Assembly: GCF_001553855.1 (NCBI RefSeq)
Contig: NZ_LQWV01000012.1
Coordinates: 449,901 to 513,900, forward strand
From: Streptococcus gordonii
Lineage (GTDB): Bacteria; Bacillota; Bacilli; Lactobacillales; Streptococcaceae
Length of the DNA stretch: 64,000 bases
Direction of reading: 5' to 3'
Below the pieces are notes generated by a model. It ran no database searches. It was not told the origin of the DNA and worked only from the letters and a program-made list of their open reading frames with translations. Numbering within the stretch: the stretch's first letter is position 1; the number at the start of each line of letters is the position of its first letter. The position numbers and the translations under genes were made by a program. Shown here piece after piece: positions 37,657 through 45,810 of this stretch.

Positions 37657-38502
37657 ATGAACAATTTACTTGTATTGCAATCGGATTTTGGTCTTGTGGA
37701 TGGCGCAGTATCAGCGATGATTGGTGTGGCTCTGGAGGAGTCAGCTACGTTAAAGATTCACCATTTAACACACGACATTACGCCTTATAATATTTTTGAA
37801 GGTAGTTATCGTCTTTTTCAAACGGTCAACTACTGGCCAGAAGGGACAACCTTTGTTTCAGTGGTCGATCCGGGTGTTGGCTCTAAGCGGAAGAGCGTAG
37901 TTGCAAAAACAGCGCAAAACCAATACATCGTCACTCCAGACAATGGAACCTTGTCTTTTATTAAGAAACACGTTGGTATTGTGGCTATTCGGGAAATTTC
38001 TGAAGTCGAAAATCGTCGAAAGAATACCGAACACTCCTATACCTTCCATGGTCGTGATGTCTATGCCTACGCAGGAGCTAAATTGGCTAGTGGCCACATT
38101 ACTTTTGAAGAAGTAGGGCCAGAATTAAGTGTGGATGAGATTGTCGAGATTCCAGTTGTGGAGACCACCTTTGGCGAAGGTTCTGTCAGCGGGGCTATCG
38201 ATATTCTAGACGTTCGATTTGGTTCTCTTTGGACTTCTATTACTCGCGAAGAATTCCAAGAGTTAGAACCTCGATTTGGAGACCGTTTTGAGGTAACGAT
38301 CTACAATAACGATATGTTGGTTTACCAAAATCAAGTGACCTATGGGAAGTCCTTTGCGGATGTTCGCATCGGTCAGCCGATTATTTATATCAATTCGCTC
38401 TATCGGGTTGGTCTAGCAATCAACCAAGGTTCTTTTGCCAAAGCCTACAATGTTGGTGTGGGTGCCCAGTGGCATATTGAAATCAAGCGTATTGAAAATT
38501 AG
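37657..38502 (+). CDS. SAM hydroxide adenosyltransferase-like protein (DUF62)
   Basis: The 281-residue protein belongs to the DUF62 family, whose characterised members hydrolyse S-adenosylmethionine to adenosine and methionine, related to the chlorinase and fluorinase. Family motifs are [17 protein letters not shown], the [12 protein letters not shown] segment with the catalytic Asp, PDNGTLSF, and [18 protein letters not shown]. The SD GAGGGAGAA precedes the ATG. It is followed 23 bases later by an ECF S component, so both are probably one operon. Linkage of SAM breakdown to uptake suggests a purine or methionine link. Confidence 0.87.
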   Translation: MNNLLVLQSDFGLVDGAVSAMIGVALEESATLKIHHLTHDITPYNIFEGSYRLFQTVNYWPEGTTFVSVVDPGVGSKRKSVVAKTAQNQYIVTPDNGTLSFIKKHVGIVAIREISEVENRRKNTEHSYTFHGRDVYAYAGAKLASGHITFEEVGPELSVDEIVEIPVVETTFGEGSVSGAIDILDVRFGSLWTSITREEFQELEPRFGDRFEVTIYNNDMLVYQNQVTYGKSFADVRIGQPIIYINSLYRVGLAINQGSFAKAYNVGVGAQWHIEIKRIEN

Positions 38503-38525
38503 CGATTTGTAAAGAGGAGATAAAC

Positions 38526-39086
38526 ATGAAAAAAATATTTGATACAACTTTTACCATTAAAGAAGTCGTGGCAACTGGTATTGGTGCAGCGCTCTTCGTT
38601 GTAATTGGGATGGTCAGCATTCCAACGCCTGTTCCAAACACTAGCATTCAGTTGCAATATGCTGTCCAAGCTTTGTTTGGCGTTGTTTTTGGTCCAATCG
38701 TTGGTTTCTTAACAGGATTTATTGGCCATGCCCTAAAAGACTCCATCCAATCTGGAAACCCTTGGTGGACTTGGATCTTGGCTAGTGGTTTGTTTGGACT
38801 TGTAGTCGGTTTGCTTAAGAATTACCTACGTGTGGCTCAGGGAGTATTTGAATCAAGAGATATTATTACATTTAATGTTGTTCAGTTTGTGGCTAATGCC
38901 TTGGTATGGGTAGTCATCGCTCCACTTGGGGATATCTTGATCTATAATGAACCAAGTAATAAGGTCTTTGCACAAGGTGTTGTCGCAACTGTTGCCAATG
39001 GTCTGACTGTTGCAGTTGCCGGAACCTTACTTTTAATTGCCTATGCACGTACTCAGACAAAGAGTGGCAGCCTTAAAAAAGATTAA
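38526..39086 (+). CDS. UPF0397-family ECF transporter S component
   Basis: The 186-residue membrane protein has about five helices and matches the UPF0397 (ECF riboflavin-type S component) family: [38 protein letters not shown], and the [25 protein letters not shown] loop. It has no adjacent T or ATPase gene. A UPF0397-associated-type ATPase and T subunit occur at 51.2-53.7 kb and may be its partners. A terminator follows. The substrate is not known with confidence. Confidence 0.87.
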   Translation: MKKIFDTTFTIKEVVATGIGAALFVVIGMVSIPTPVPNTSIQLQYAVQALFGVVFGPIVGFLTGFIGHALKDSIQSGNPWWTWILASGLFGLVVGLLKNYLRVAQGVFESRDIITFNVVQFVANALVWVVIAPLGDILIYNEPSNKVFAQGVVATVANGLTVAVAGTLLLIAYARTQTKSGSLKKD

Positions 39087-39103
39087 ATCACGCGATAAGA
39101 ATA

Positions 39104-39133
39104 AAAAGATCGAGAGATATCTCGATCTTTTTC
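39104..39133 (+). terminator. Strong terminator after the UPF0397 S component
   Basis: AAAAAGATCGAGA and TCTCGATCTTTTT form a perfect 13-bp stem with a 4-base loop. The symmetry would let it act in both directions. Confidence 0.88.
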
Positions 39134-39154
39134 TGTTAAAAATAAAATACTTTT

Positions 39155-39195
39155 TGCAATTTATATATTGCATTTTAAAAAATATATTGTATAAT
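39155..39195 (+). promoter_or_regulatory. Promoter with inverted repeat before the XRE operon
   Basis: TTGCAT (39168-39173) and TATAAT (39190-39195) are 16 bases apart. An inverted repeat TGCAAT / ATTGCA (39155-39160 and 39167-39172) overlaps the -35. It may be the operator of the XRE regulator encoded in the operon. Confidence 0.6.
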
Positions 39196-39224
39196 AGACT
39201 TATAAAAATGAAGGGAGAACCGAT

Positions 39225-39422
39225 ATGAAAAACATCAAAAATATTTATTCACCACTTATTTGGCTTGTTTTGGGTGTAATTTTTTTGGTTATAGGACTGA
39301 ACAATCAAAATCATACTTTTCTTATTTTTGCTGGCTGTGATATTGCAATTGGTTGTGCACTTTTAAGCATAGCAACTAAGAAGAAAAATGATAAGGACGA
39401 TGATCATGGCAAAAAATCTTAA
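39225..39422 (+). CDS. Small two-helix membrane protein
   Basis: The 65-residue protein has two hydrophobic stretches (about residues 9-25 and 31-49) and a charged [13 protein letters not shown] tail. The SD GAAGGGAGA precedes the ATG. It overlaps the start of the XRE regulator by 17 bases, so the two are coupled. Such small membrane-protein/XRE pairs are common in Firmicutes, where the membrane protein may sense or modulate the regulator. No function is established here. Confidence 0.7.
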   Translation: MKNIKNIYSPLIWLVLGVIFLVIGLNNQNHTFLIFAGCDIAIGCALLSIATKKKNDKDDDHGKKS

Positions 39423-39600
39423 GCTAAAGATGGCGCGAGTGGAGCATGATATGACTCAGGGCGACTTAGCAGATGCTATCGGAGTGACCCGCCAGACCAT
39501 TGGCTTGATTGAGGCGGGTAAGTACAATCCCAGTCTCAGTTTATGCATAGCGATTTGCAAATGTCTCGATAAAACGCTGGATCAATTGTTTTGGGAGTAA
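39406..39600 (+). CDS. Small XRE-family transcription regulator
   Basis: This 64-residue protein is essentially one helix-turn-helix domain: [58 protein letters not shown], shown here in fragments only as [12 protein letters not shown] and [12 protein letters not shown]. It resembles the short XRE repressors (YozG/Cro-like) paired with membrane proteins. I chose the ATG at 39406 because the frame before it is inside the upstream gene and shows no SD of its own. The tandem hairpin repeat starts immediately after its stop. Confidence 0.85.
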   Translation: MAKNLKLKMARVEHDMTQGDLADAIGVTRQTIGLIEAGKYNPSLSLCIAICKCLDKTLDQLFWE

Positions 39601-39601
39601 A

Positions 39602-39799
39602 AATGTCCGGGGGACATTTTTAGCCTGAGCCGAAAAATACGAAAGCGAGGGAATGTCCGGGGAACATTTTTAGCCTGAAGCCGAAAAATACGAAAGCGAG
39701 GGAATGTCTGAGGGACATTTTTAGCCCGAGCCGAAAAACGCGGAAGCGAGGGAATGTCCGGGGGACATTTTTAACCTAAGCCTAAAAATGTGAAAGAAA
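39602..39799. repeat. Four tandem 50-51 bp repeats with hairpins
   Basis: Units begin at 39602, 39652, 39703 and 39753 with AATGTC, so the period is 50-51 bases; the fourth is degenerate. Each unit starts with a palindrome of the form AATGTCC-GGGG-GACATT followed by T residues, then a conserved CTGAGCCGAAAAA and GCGAGGG. The RNA would form a ladder of terminator-like hairpins. There are no unique spacers, so it is not a CRISPR array. The GC-rich, periodic sequence is unlike its AT-rich surroundings. Confidence 0.9.
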
Positions 39800-39877
39800 T
39801 GACCAGCAATAGTTGAAGAGCAATTTTCATACAAATGTTGAATAAGATGAAATTTTAAGTAAAAGAGGAAAACGCAT

Positions 39878-40375
39878 ATGAAATCTAAAAATAGACAAGA
39901 GATCTTTAAAGATGAGCGTACGGTACAGATTGAACATAAAATAGGAAATGAACTCGCTTTTTTAGCTATCATTCTATTACTTTTATCTATTTTTGTGAAA
40001 CTCCTTTATTGGAGATTAGATTGGCAAGCTTATTTACCTGAAATTATCATTATTTTTACTTTAGAAATTTATGCTGGTGTACGCAGTTGGCAACTTGGCC
40101 TAGATATTAGGCGTAGTGATACAACTGGTAGTAGTAGAAGATTCAGAAGTCGTCTGGCTACAGGAATATTCCTAGCAGCTTCCTTCTTGCTTGTTCAAAA
40201 TCTGAATGGAGACTCGAAAGAAAAACCATCATTTAGTCAGAATCCTGTTTTGCAATTTATTTTTATTTTAGTTTTGATAGTTGCCTTTTCTAGTATACTT
40301 GATCAACTGGTCAATTATTTTTATCGGAAGAGACAGATAAAATTAGAGCAAGAATTAGAAAATGATGAGAATTAG
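39878..40375 (+). CDS. Membrane protein, DUF6773-like, copy 1
   Basis: The 165-residue protein starts with a short polar segment that includes IFKDERTVQIEHKIGNE, then has about four hydrophobic helices (about residues 27-47, 52-70, 95-108, 122-142). It ends in a basic-acidic tail KRQIKLEQELENDEN. The DER...KIGNE pattern and the tail recur in the next gene and in the damaged gene at 41.6 kb. The SD AGAGGAAAA precedes the ATG. Function unknown; I assign DUF6773 tentatively. Confidence 0.7.
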   Translation: MKSKNRQEIFKDERTVQIEHKIGNELAFLAIILLLLSIFVKLLYWRLDWQAYLPEIIIIFTLEIYAGVRSWQLGLDIRRSDTTGSSRRFRSRLATGIFLAASFLLVQNLNGDSKEKPSFSQNPVLQFIFILVLIVAFSSILDQLVNYFYRKRQIKLEQELENDEN

Positions 40376-40419
40376 AATTAATGAATTTTTAATTTATAAA
40401 TAAGAAAGTGAGTAAAAAA

Positions 40420-40896
40420 ATGAAGAAGCAGCCTGTTTTAAAAGATGAACGAATAGAGAAATTGGACGGAAAAGTTGCAGGAGAATTAGTGTTAGGAATG
40501 TTTTTCTTCTTAGCTATATCTGTGTTTTTCAAAGTCTATATTCTCCGTCTAAGCTTGCTAGCTTATCTGCCAGAAGGGACTCTCCTTATCCTAGTAGGTC
40601 TCTATGCTTTGCTTCGTCGCTTAAGCCTAGGCATTGATGTTCGTGATATGGTGAGAGAGGAAAAATGGCCAGAACGTGTTGGTAGTGGAATTATTTTTGC
40701 TTTAATTCTTGTGGCTATTGATTTCTTTGGACAGCGAGAAAGTATGGCTAGCATGCTGAGTATGTTGTATCTGCTTAAGATGTTTTTTGCAATGGTTCTT
40801 TTTATATTTGGAAGCTTGACCATGGACAAGATTAGTCTTTTCCTAAACGGCAAACGTCAGGCAAAGTTGGATCAGGAATTGGAGGATGAAGAATGA
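40420..40896 (+). CDS. Membrane protein, DUF6773-like, copy 2
   Basis: This 158-residue paralogue of the preceding protein has the same plan: VLKDERIEKLDGKVAGE at the start, about four hydrophobic helices, and the tail KRQAKLDQELEDEE. I chose the ATG at 40420 with AAGTGAG as SD; a GTG at 40408 is possible. The stop overlaps the start of the CPBP protease gene, so the two are translationally coupled. Confidence 0.7.
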   Translation: MKKQPVLKDERIEKLDGKVAGELVLGMFFFLAISVFFKVYILRLSLLAYLPEGTLLILVGLYALLRRLSLGIDVRDMVREEKWPERVGSGIIFALILVAIDFFGQRESMASMLSMLYLLKMFFAMVLFIFGSLTMDKISLFLNGKRQAKLDQELEDEE

Positions 40897-41570
40897 CTTG
40901 CTGGAAAAGATTGATGTGGGGTGGTTGTGCCTTCTTAGCCTTAGCCTTGTATGTGCTACCTATGGTATTTCAGCAGAAAGCAGAAACTTATCAAATTTCA
41001 AAACAGTGGACTATTGGCATAGGTATTTTGCTAATCTTCCTCGCTTTACTGGTCTTTATCGTGGTAGCAAAGAAGATTGGAATCTTATCTCAGTCTGGGA
41101 AAGTCTTTCAAAAAGGAGACGGGAAACGAATTTCTCTTAGCATCTTAGGCATGTTCCTTATATCTATCCTTGGAACTGCTTTATTACGGTGGCTAAATGG
41201 AGAAGTTACAACGGCTAATCAGGCGTCTTTGATAGAGGAGTTTAAAAGAGGAAATGGGATTTTGTTACCCATCATGCTTGGAGTTTTAGCACCTATTGTT
41301 GAAGAAATTATCTTCCGTGGAATCCTCCCACTAAAAATCTTTAAAGGCTATGAGGGATGGGGCTATATCGTAGGCGGACTCCTCTTTGCGCTTTTTCACG
41401 GGCCAACCAATATCGTGTCTTTTGTGATTTATGCTGTTTCTTCTGTGATTTTGACATTGCTGGCCTATCGAACTCGTCGCTTGGAAGTCAGTATTGCAGT
41501 TCACATGATTAATAATGGACTTCCTGCCATTATCATGTTGTTAATTGGTATTTTTGGAATGGAAGTATAG
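40893..41570 (+). CDS. CPBP-family intramembrane metalloprotease
   Basis: The 225-residue membrane protein carries the CPBP motifs: EEIIFRG (residues about 137-143), FALFHGP, and the HMINNGLP helix, giving the Glu/Arg and His metal-site residues. Relatives include bacteriocin self-immunity proteins and prenyl-protein proteases. The gene is coupled to the upstream DUF6773-like gene (4-base overlap). A bacteriocin-immunity or stress role is a guess from its neighbours. Confidence 0.83.
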   Translation: MTCWKRLMWGGCAFLALALYVLPMVFQQKAETYQISKQWTIGIGILLIFLALLVFIVVAKKIGILSQSGKVFQKGDGKRISLSILGMFLISILGTALLRWLNGEVTTANQASLIEEFKRGNGILLPIMLGVLAPIVEEIIFRGILPLKIFKGYEGWGYIVGGLLFALFHGPTNIVSFVIYAVSSVILTLLAYRTRRLEVSIAVHMINNGLPAIIMLLIGIFGMEV

Positions 41571-41579
41571 GAGCTTAAA

Positions 41580-42068
41580 ATGAAGATATAACTAATTCAT
41601 CGTCAAATTTTAGATGAACGTGAAGAGCAACTTGTCAATAAGGCTGGCATGGAGGCTTTTATTCTTTTGTTGTATGGTGCATTAGCCTTATATGCTGGTT
41701 CTGTAGCTATGAATGCTGGAGCCATTCACTATCAACCATTCTTGATCCTGATTGCGATTGCAGGTCTATATTTTCTCTGTCGAGCTCAATATCTAGGAGC
41801 TAATTATTACAACAGTTTCAGTCTGACTATCTGGGGTGTGCTACTTGCGACAGGATTTCTGACCCTCTTGATTGCTTGTCAGAATTTCCAACTGAATCAT
41901 GCTATTTATCATAATAGTGTTTTTCACCCCATGTTTCTTTTGGCCATTTTGGTTACATTTTGCATTCATCTTCCCTTGATACTAGTGGCCAATATTTTCT
42001 TAGAGGCTATAAGCAAGAGTCAAAAGAAGCGTTTTGAACGCTATTTGAACCAACTTGAGGAAGAGTGA
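41580..42068 (+). pseudogene. DUF6773-like membrane protein gene with early stop (copy 3)
   Basis: An SD GGAG is followed at 6 bases by ATG AAG ATA then TAA at 41589-41591. The frame continues after the stop with ILDEREEQLVNKAG, matching the DER...K motif of the two preceding paralogues, and then 139 more residues with several hydrophobic helices and a KRFERYLNQLEEE tail. The single stop at codon 4 therefore looks like a nonsense mutation, perhaps CAA to TAA. The first later ATG is 41649, which would lack the conserved N-terminal segment and has no good SD. Confidence 0.75.
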
Positions 42069-42110
42069 AGTATTTAGCGATTCAGATCTGCTATTTTCCA
42101 AACAAATTTT

Positions 42111-42168
42111 TTGCCCAGTTTTTTCAATCAGGTTATAATAAATAGATGAATTAAAAATTCAGAAAATT
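42111..42168 (+). promoter_or_regulatory. trhO promoter with downstream CodY-like box
   Basis: TTGCCC (42111-42116) and TATAAT (42134-42139) are 17 bases apart. At 42154-42168 lies AAAATTCAGAAAATT, a 13 of 15 match to the CodY box, just after the expected transcription start. In that position a bound repressor would act as a roadblock. Confidence 0.55.
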
Positions 42169-42195
42169 TTATAGAGAAAAGAGAGTTGAAATCTT

Positions 42196-43182
42196 ATGGC
42201 AAAAGATATTCGCGTCCTACTTTACTACAAATATGTTCCGATTGAGAATGCTGAGAAATTTGCAGCTGACCACCTGGCCTTCTGTAAATCTATCGGTCTG
42301 AAAGGCCGTATCTTGGTGGCAGATGAGGGAATCAACGGAACGGTTTCTGGTGACTATGAAACCACTCAAAAATACATGGATTATGTGCATTCCTTGCCGG
42401 GAATGGAAGACCTTTGGTTCAAGATTGACGAAGAAAATGAGCAAGCCTTCAAAAAAATGTTTGTTCGCTACAAGAAAGAAATCGTGCACTTGGGCTTGGA
42501 AGACAATGATTTTGATAATGACATCAACCCTCTGGAGACGACAGGAGCTTACTTGTCACCTAAGGAATTTAAGGAAGCCCTCTTGGACGAAGACACTGTT
42601 GTTCTAGACACTCGTAACGACTATGAGTACGATCTGGGTCACTTCCGCGGAGCCATCCGTCCAGACATTCGCAACTTTCGTGAGTTGCCACAATGGGTCC
42701 GTGATAACAAAGAGAAGTTCATGGACAAGCGCGTGGTTGTTTACTGTACCGGTGGTGTTCGTTGTGAGAAATTCTCAGGCTGGATGGTCCGTGAAGGATA
42801 CAAGGATGTCGGTCAGCTTCATGGCGGTATCGCGACTTACGGCAAGGATCCAGAAGTTCAAGGTGAGCTTTGGGACGGCAAGATGTATGTCTTTGATGAG
42901 CGTATCTCGGTTGATATCAACCATGTCAATCCAGTTGTGATTGGGAAAGACTGGTTTGACGGTACTCCTTGCGAGCGTTATGTCAACTGTGGCAATCCAG
43001 AGTGTAACCGTCGCATCCTGACTTCAGAAGAAAATGAAGACAAGTACCTCCGTGGCTGTTCTCACGAATGTCGCGTTCACCCTCGTAACCGCTATGTGGC
43101 TGAAAACGGCTTGAGCCAGGCAGAAGTGGTGGAGCGTTTGGCTGCGATTGGGGAAAGCTTGGAAACATTGGTAGCTCAGTAA
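42196..43182 (+). CDS. trhO: tRNA uridine 34 hydroxylase TrhO (rhodanese family)
   Basis: This 328-residue YceA-type rhodanese hydroxylates U34 of certain tRNAs (ho5U). The N-terminal acylphosphatase-like domain contains [13 protein letters not shown]. The rhodanese domain contains [17 protein letters not shown], where the first Cys is catalytic. A cysteine-rich tail follows: [15 protein letters not shown], then [14 protein letters not shown]. It probably shares its message with the monooxygenase-like gene 15 bases downstream. Confidence 0.92.
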   Translation: MAKDIRVLLYYKYVPIENAEKFAADHLAFCKSIGLKGRILVADEGINGTVSGDYETTQKYMDYVHSLPGMEDLWFKIDEENEQAFKKMFVRYKKEIVHLGLEDNDFDNDINPLETTGAYLSPKEFKEALLDEDTVVLDTRNDYEYDLGHFRGAIRPDIRNFRELPQWVRDNKEKFMDKRVVVYCTGGVRCEKFSGWMVREGYKDVGQLHGGIATYGKDPEVQGELWDGKMYVFDERISVDINHVNPVVIGKDWFDGTPCERYVNCGNPECNRRILTSEENEDKYLRGCSHECRVHPRNRYVAENGLSQAEVVERLAAIGESLETLVAQ

Positions 43183-43197
43183 TAAGGAGAGATCCTA

Positions 43198-43506
43198 ATG
43201 GAAAAATTTTGTGTTTATGGGAAATTAATGGCCCAAGAAGAAAAGGTGCAGGAACTTACTGCTTACATGCAAGAAGTTGTCAAAGAAATGCAAAATCTTG
43301 ACACTTGTTTCTGCTATATCTTAGGTGAGAAGGCAGATGAACCCAACAGCATCTATATTTACGAAGTTTGGGAGAGCGAGCAAGCTCACAATGACAGTCT
43401 GACCTTGGAAGTTTTTCAAAATCTCATTGCAAAAGCTAGACCCATTATTGCAGGCATGGAAAATTTGCATAAGCTGACTATTTTTGATGGTAAGGCAAGT
43501 TTCTAA
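43198..43506 (+). CDS. Antibiotic-biosynthesis-monooxygenase-fold protein
   Basis: The 102-residue protein has the ABM ferredoxin-like fold pattern: an early KEMQNLDTCFCYILGEKADEPNSIYIYEVWESEQAHNDSL (given in shorter form: IYIYEVWESEQAHN), with a C-terminal helix and strand. Relatives are quinol monooxygenases (YgiN-like) or heme-degrading enzymes. No metal ligands are required in this fold, so activity cannot be read. SD AAGGAGAG. A strong terminator follows. Confidence 0.8.
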   Translation: MEKFCVYGKLMAQEEKVQELTAYMQEVVKEMQNLDTCFCYILGEKADEPNSIYIYEVWESEQAHNDSLTLEVFQNLIAKARPIIAGMENLHKLTIFDGKASF

Positions 43507-43522
43507 ATTCCTAAGAAAAACT

Positions 43523-43559
43523 AAAAACTTTAGACGATTCAAACGTCTAAAGTTTTTTT
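43523..43559 (+). terminator. Terminator after the ABM-domain gene
   Basis: AAAAACTTTAGACG and CGTCTAAAGTTTTT form a perfect 14-bp stem with a 7-base loop and a run of T. Confidence 0.92.
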
Positions 43560-43705
43560 ATCATTTATCTACAGGTAAAAGTCTTGTTGGACAGAGATTT
43601 TGGAAAGCAGACTATTTCCGCCGATTCTTGGGGCATCTCGCGGATTATCACTTGATTTCTGGTTTTCTTTCCACAGTTCTGATTTTTTGTCCTTTCTTTT
43701 TGATG

Positions 43706-43714
43706 TGATATAAT
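43706..43714 (+). promoter_or_regulatory. Extended -10 promoter of the AraC regulator gene
   Basis: TGATATAAT gives TATAAT at 43709-43714 preceded by TG. It lies about 30 bases before the start codon. Confidence 0.6.
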
Positions 43715-43744
43715 GAGCTTAATAAATGGGAAAGGAGCAAGTCT

Positions 43745-44548
43745 ATGTCTAAAGCTATCATGGAAGAAGTGGCAACTTATCTGCGTCAGCATGCAGATGA
43801 AGAGCTGAGTCTGACTGATTTGTCTCAGTATTTCCATTATAGTCCTTCCCATCTATCCAGAACTTTCAAGAAAAAGATGGGCTTTTCTATCAAGCAATAT
43901 GTGGAAGCTCTTAAGATGGAAAAAGGGATTCAGGAGATTGTAGAGGGCCGGCAAAATGTGACCGAGACCTCTATGGAAGCTGGTTATGATAGTCTAGGCA
44001 GTTTTTCTAATACGTTTAAGCGGCATACTGGACTTTCGCCTAAAAAATACTATCAAGAATCAACCAAGGCTTATGATTTTATGGTCAAACAGCTAGATGA
44101 GAAGGGAGCTTTGTTACATCAGGATCCCGACTGTAAAAGTGGCAATCGCTTGACCGTGGCGCTATCTTATCCTGAGGGCTATGAACCACGCATTAGCTGT
44201 GTCGGGCTTTTTAAAACCCGCATACCTAAAGAAGAGCCGGTTATCGGAGTAGCACTGAGTCAGGAGAGGCGGTTTACTTTTGAAAATGTACCGGATGGTC
44301 ACTACTATCTTTTGGCCTGTGAATTGCTGGAGGATTTACGCCTGTCTAAAAACTATGTCTTGAAGCATAACTTTCGCTGGGGGAGCGATGAGCCTCTCAC
44401 TTTTTCAGGCGATAACATCTATCAAGAGGAAATCAGCATGCGCAGGCCCTTGCCCAGCGATCCACCTATTACAGTTAATCTTCCAGTTTTAATCATGCGT
44501 TCCCTAGCCAAACAAGCGCAATTGAGAATAAGAAAATTTTTATCCTAA
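43745..44548 (+). CDS. AraC-family transcription regulator
   Basis: The 267-residue protein has its DNA-binding domain at the N-terminus (residues about 8-105): LTDLSQYFHYSPSHLSRTFKKKMGFSIKQYV, then MEAGYDSLGSFSNTFKRHTGLSPKKY. The C-terminal about 140 residues are a beta-rich, possibly ligand-binding domain. This N-terminal HTH plan resembles the Rob/GyrI-type regulators. The downstream PhnB-like and TfoX-like genes may be regulated targets. The SD AAAGGAG precedes the ATG. Confidence 0.85.
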   Translation: MSKAIMEEVATYLRQHADEELSLTDLSQYFHYSPSHLSRTFKKKMGFSIKQYVEALKMEKGIQEIVEGRQNVTETSMEAGYDSLGSFSNTFKRHTGLSPKKYYQESTKAYDFMVKQLDEKGALLHQDPDCKSGNRLTVALSYPEGYEPRISCVGLFKTRIPKEEPVIGVALSQERRFTFENVPDGHYYLLACELLEDLRLSKNYVLKHNFRWGSDEPLTFSGDNIYQEEISMRRPLPSDPPITVNLPVLIMRSLAKQAQLRIRKFLS

Positions 44549-44604
44549 TTGATAAACTGATGATAGAGATTTATTCTCAGTTATAAACAATTGGAGGAAC
44601 AATA

Positions 44605-45018
44605 ATGAAATTAGACGTGTTTTTAAGTTTTGATGGTCAGGCAGAAGAAGCTTTTCGTTTTTATGCGGACATTTTTCAGACTGAGATAAAGGGACTTGTA
44701 CGAGCAAGTGAGATGATGGATCCAGCAAACCTTTCTGCAGAAAAACGAGATAAGATTGCCTGGATTGCTTTAGATACGGAAAACTTGACCCTGAATGGTG
44801 AGGATGTAGGTGTTTTTAATGACCTGTCTATTCCTAGCAATCATCAGCCCAATCAATGGTTGGTTATGAGCCCAGACAGTAGAGAAGAAGCCGATGAGCT
44901 CTTTGCTAAGCTTGCTGAAGGTGGGCAAATTCTCTATCCTTTAGAGGAACAAGCTTTCGCAGAGTTTTATGGCCGCTTGATTGACCGTTTTGGTATCGGC
45001 TGGGATGTGATGAAATGA
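44605..45018 (+). CDS. VOC/PhnB-like glyoxalase-fold protein
   Basis: The 137-residue protein belongs to the vicinal oxygen chelate fold in its PhnB/3-demethylubiquinone subgroup: LDVFLSFDGQAEEAFRFYADIFQTEI at the start and FGRLIDRFGIGWDVM-like tail. Such proteins include glyoxalase- and resistance-like enzymes, but many are uncharacterised. The SD TTGGAGGAA precedes the ATG. It ends 9 bases before the TfoX-like gene. Confidence 0.8.
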   Translation: MKLDVFLSFDGQAEEAFRFYADIFQTEIKGLVRASEMMDPANLSAEKRDKIAWIALDTENLTLNGEDVGVFNDLSIPSNHQPNQWLVMSPDSREEADELFAKLAEGGQILYPLEEQAFAEFYGRLIDRFGIGWDVMK

Positions 45019-45027
45019 GGTAGAAGG

Positions 45028-45387
45028 ATGGCTTATAGTGAATCCTTAGCCCAGCAAGTCCGTGCCATTTTAGCTACTGAACTTCCTCCTCATGTTTTTG
45101 AAGAAGAGGTAGAAGAGAAGAAGATGTTTGGTGGTTTGGCTTTTATGGTCCGTGGTAAGATGACCGTTACTGTGAGTTCGAGAAGTCAAGAGCTTGTCAT
45201 GGTGCGCATCGGTAAGGAACTGGAAAAGCAGGTTCTACCTAAAAATGGTGCTAGTGTGACGTTAATGAAGGGGAGGCTTTATCATGGCTATATTGATTTA
45301 GATGGCGAAGGACAAAAGGAACTGTCTTACTGGATCAAGCTAGCTTTGGCCTACAATCAGGAGTTGACCCTATCGTCTGAAGATTAA
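45028..45387 (+). CDS. TfoX N-terminal domain protein
   Basis: The 119-residue protein consists of one TfoX-N-type domain, with the characteristic EEEVEEKKMFGGLAFMVRGKMTVTV and LPKNGASVTLMKGRLYHGYI segments. It lacks the C-terminal domain of the Haemophilus competence regulator, so a competence role should not be assumed. It is in one operon with the PhnB-like gene. SD AGGTAGAAGG. Confidence 0.78.
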   Translation: MAYSESLAQQVRAILATELPPHVFEEEVEEKKMFGGLAFMVRGKMTVTVSSRSQELVMVRIGKELEKQVLPKNGASVTLMKGRLYHGYIDLDGEGQKELSYWIKLALAYNQELTLSSED

Positions 45388-45620
45388 TAGTAAAATAATA
45401 AAGAAGAGAGTCTAACTAAACTTTGATTTAACTGGTCTATCTTTTTAAGTACAAATTTTTATATGCTTTTGTGCTATATACCCCGTTAATCGAGAGTCTA
45501 GAAGATTATTAGACTTGCTAGTATAAAAAATGAGTTTTACCTTACTATGACTTACTCAGAATAAGCAAAAACTATCCCAATCTCATGATTTTAGGTATAA
45601 TAGTAGCCAGAGGTGATCTT
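45388..45620. other. Intergenic stretch with no recognised gene
   Basis: AT-rich spacer with a small inverted repeat (AGTCTA/TAGACT near 45495-45517). No terminator-like T-tract and no coding frame with an SD was seen until the small membrane protein at 45621. Confidence 0.4.
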
Positions 45621-45767
45621 ATGGGAATTCTAATATTTCTATTTCTTTTAGCTTTGATCTTTTTATTCTATTTTGTCGGTTTCATTATCAAGTTGATTCT
45701 AGGGATCGTTTTCTTTGTTACTGGTTTGGTGGTACTTTTATTCCTATTGGGTCGTTATCAAAAGTAG
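45621..45767 (+). CDS. Small hydrophobic membrane protein (48 residues)
   Basis: The ATG at 45621 follows a good SD (AGAGGTGAT). The product is almost all hydrophobic, with two probable membrane helices (about residues 2-21 and 22-42) and a basic end GRYQK. It may be a small membrane peptide. Because AT-rich DNA readily encodes hydrophobic frames, the case rests mainly on the SD and position 44 bases before the DJ-1 gene. Confidence 0.5.
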   Translation: MGILIFLFLLALIFLFYFVGFIIKLILGIVFFVTGLVVLLFLLGRYQK

Positions 45768-45810
45768 AGTAAGTGACTGCTATGAACCAATGGAAAATGA
45801 GAGGAGATCA

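Noticed and set aside
39602..39799. Possible CRISPR array from evenly spaced repeats
   Set aside because: The units are contiguous and alike over their whole length, with no unique spacers, and no cas genes are nearby.
43484..43708. 74-codon frame between the ABM-domain gene and the AraC regulator
   Set aside because: It runs through a strong terminator hairpin and has no SD or recognisable domain.
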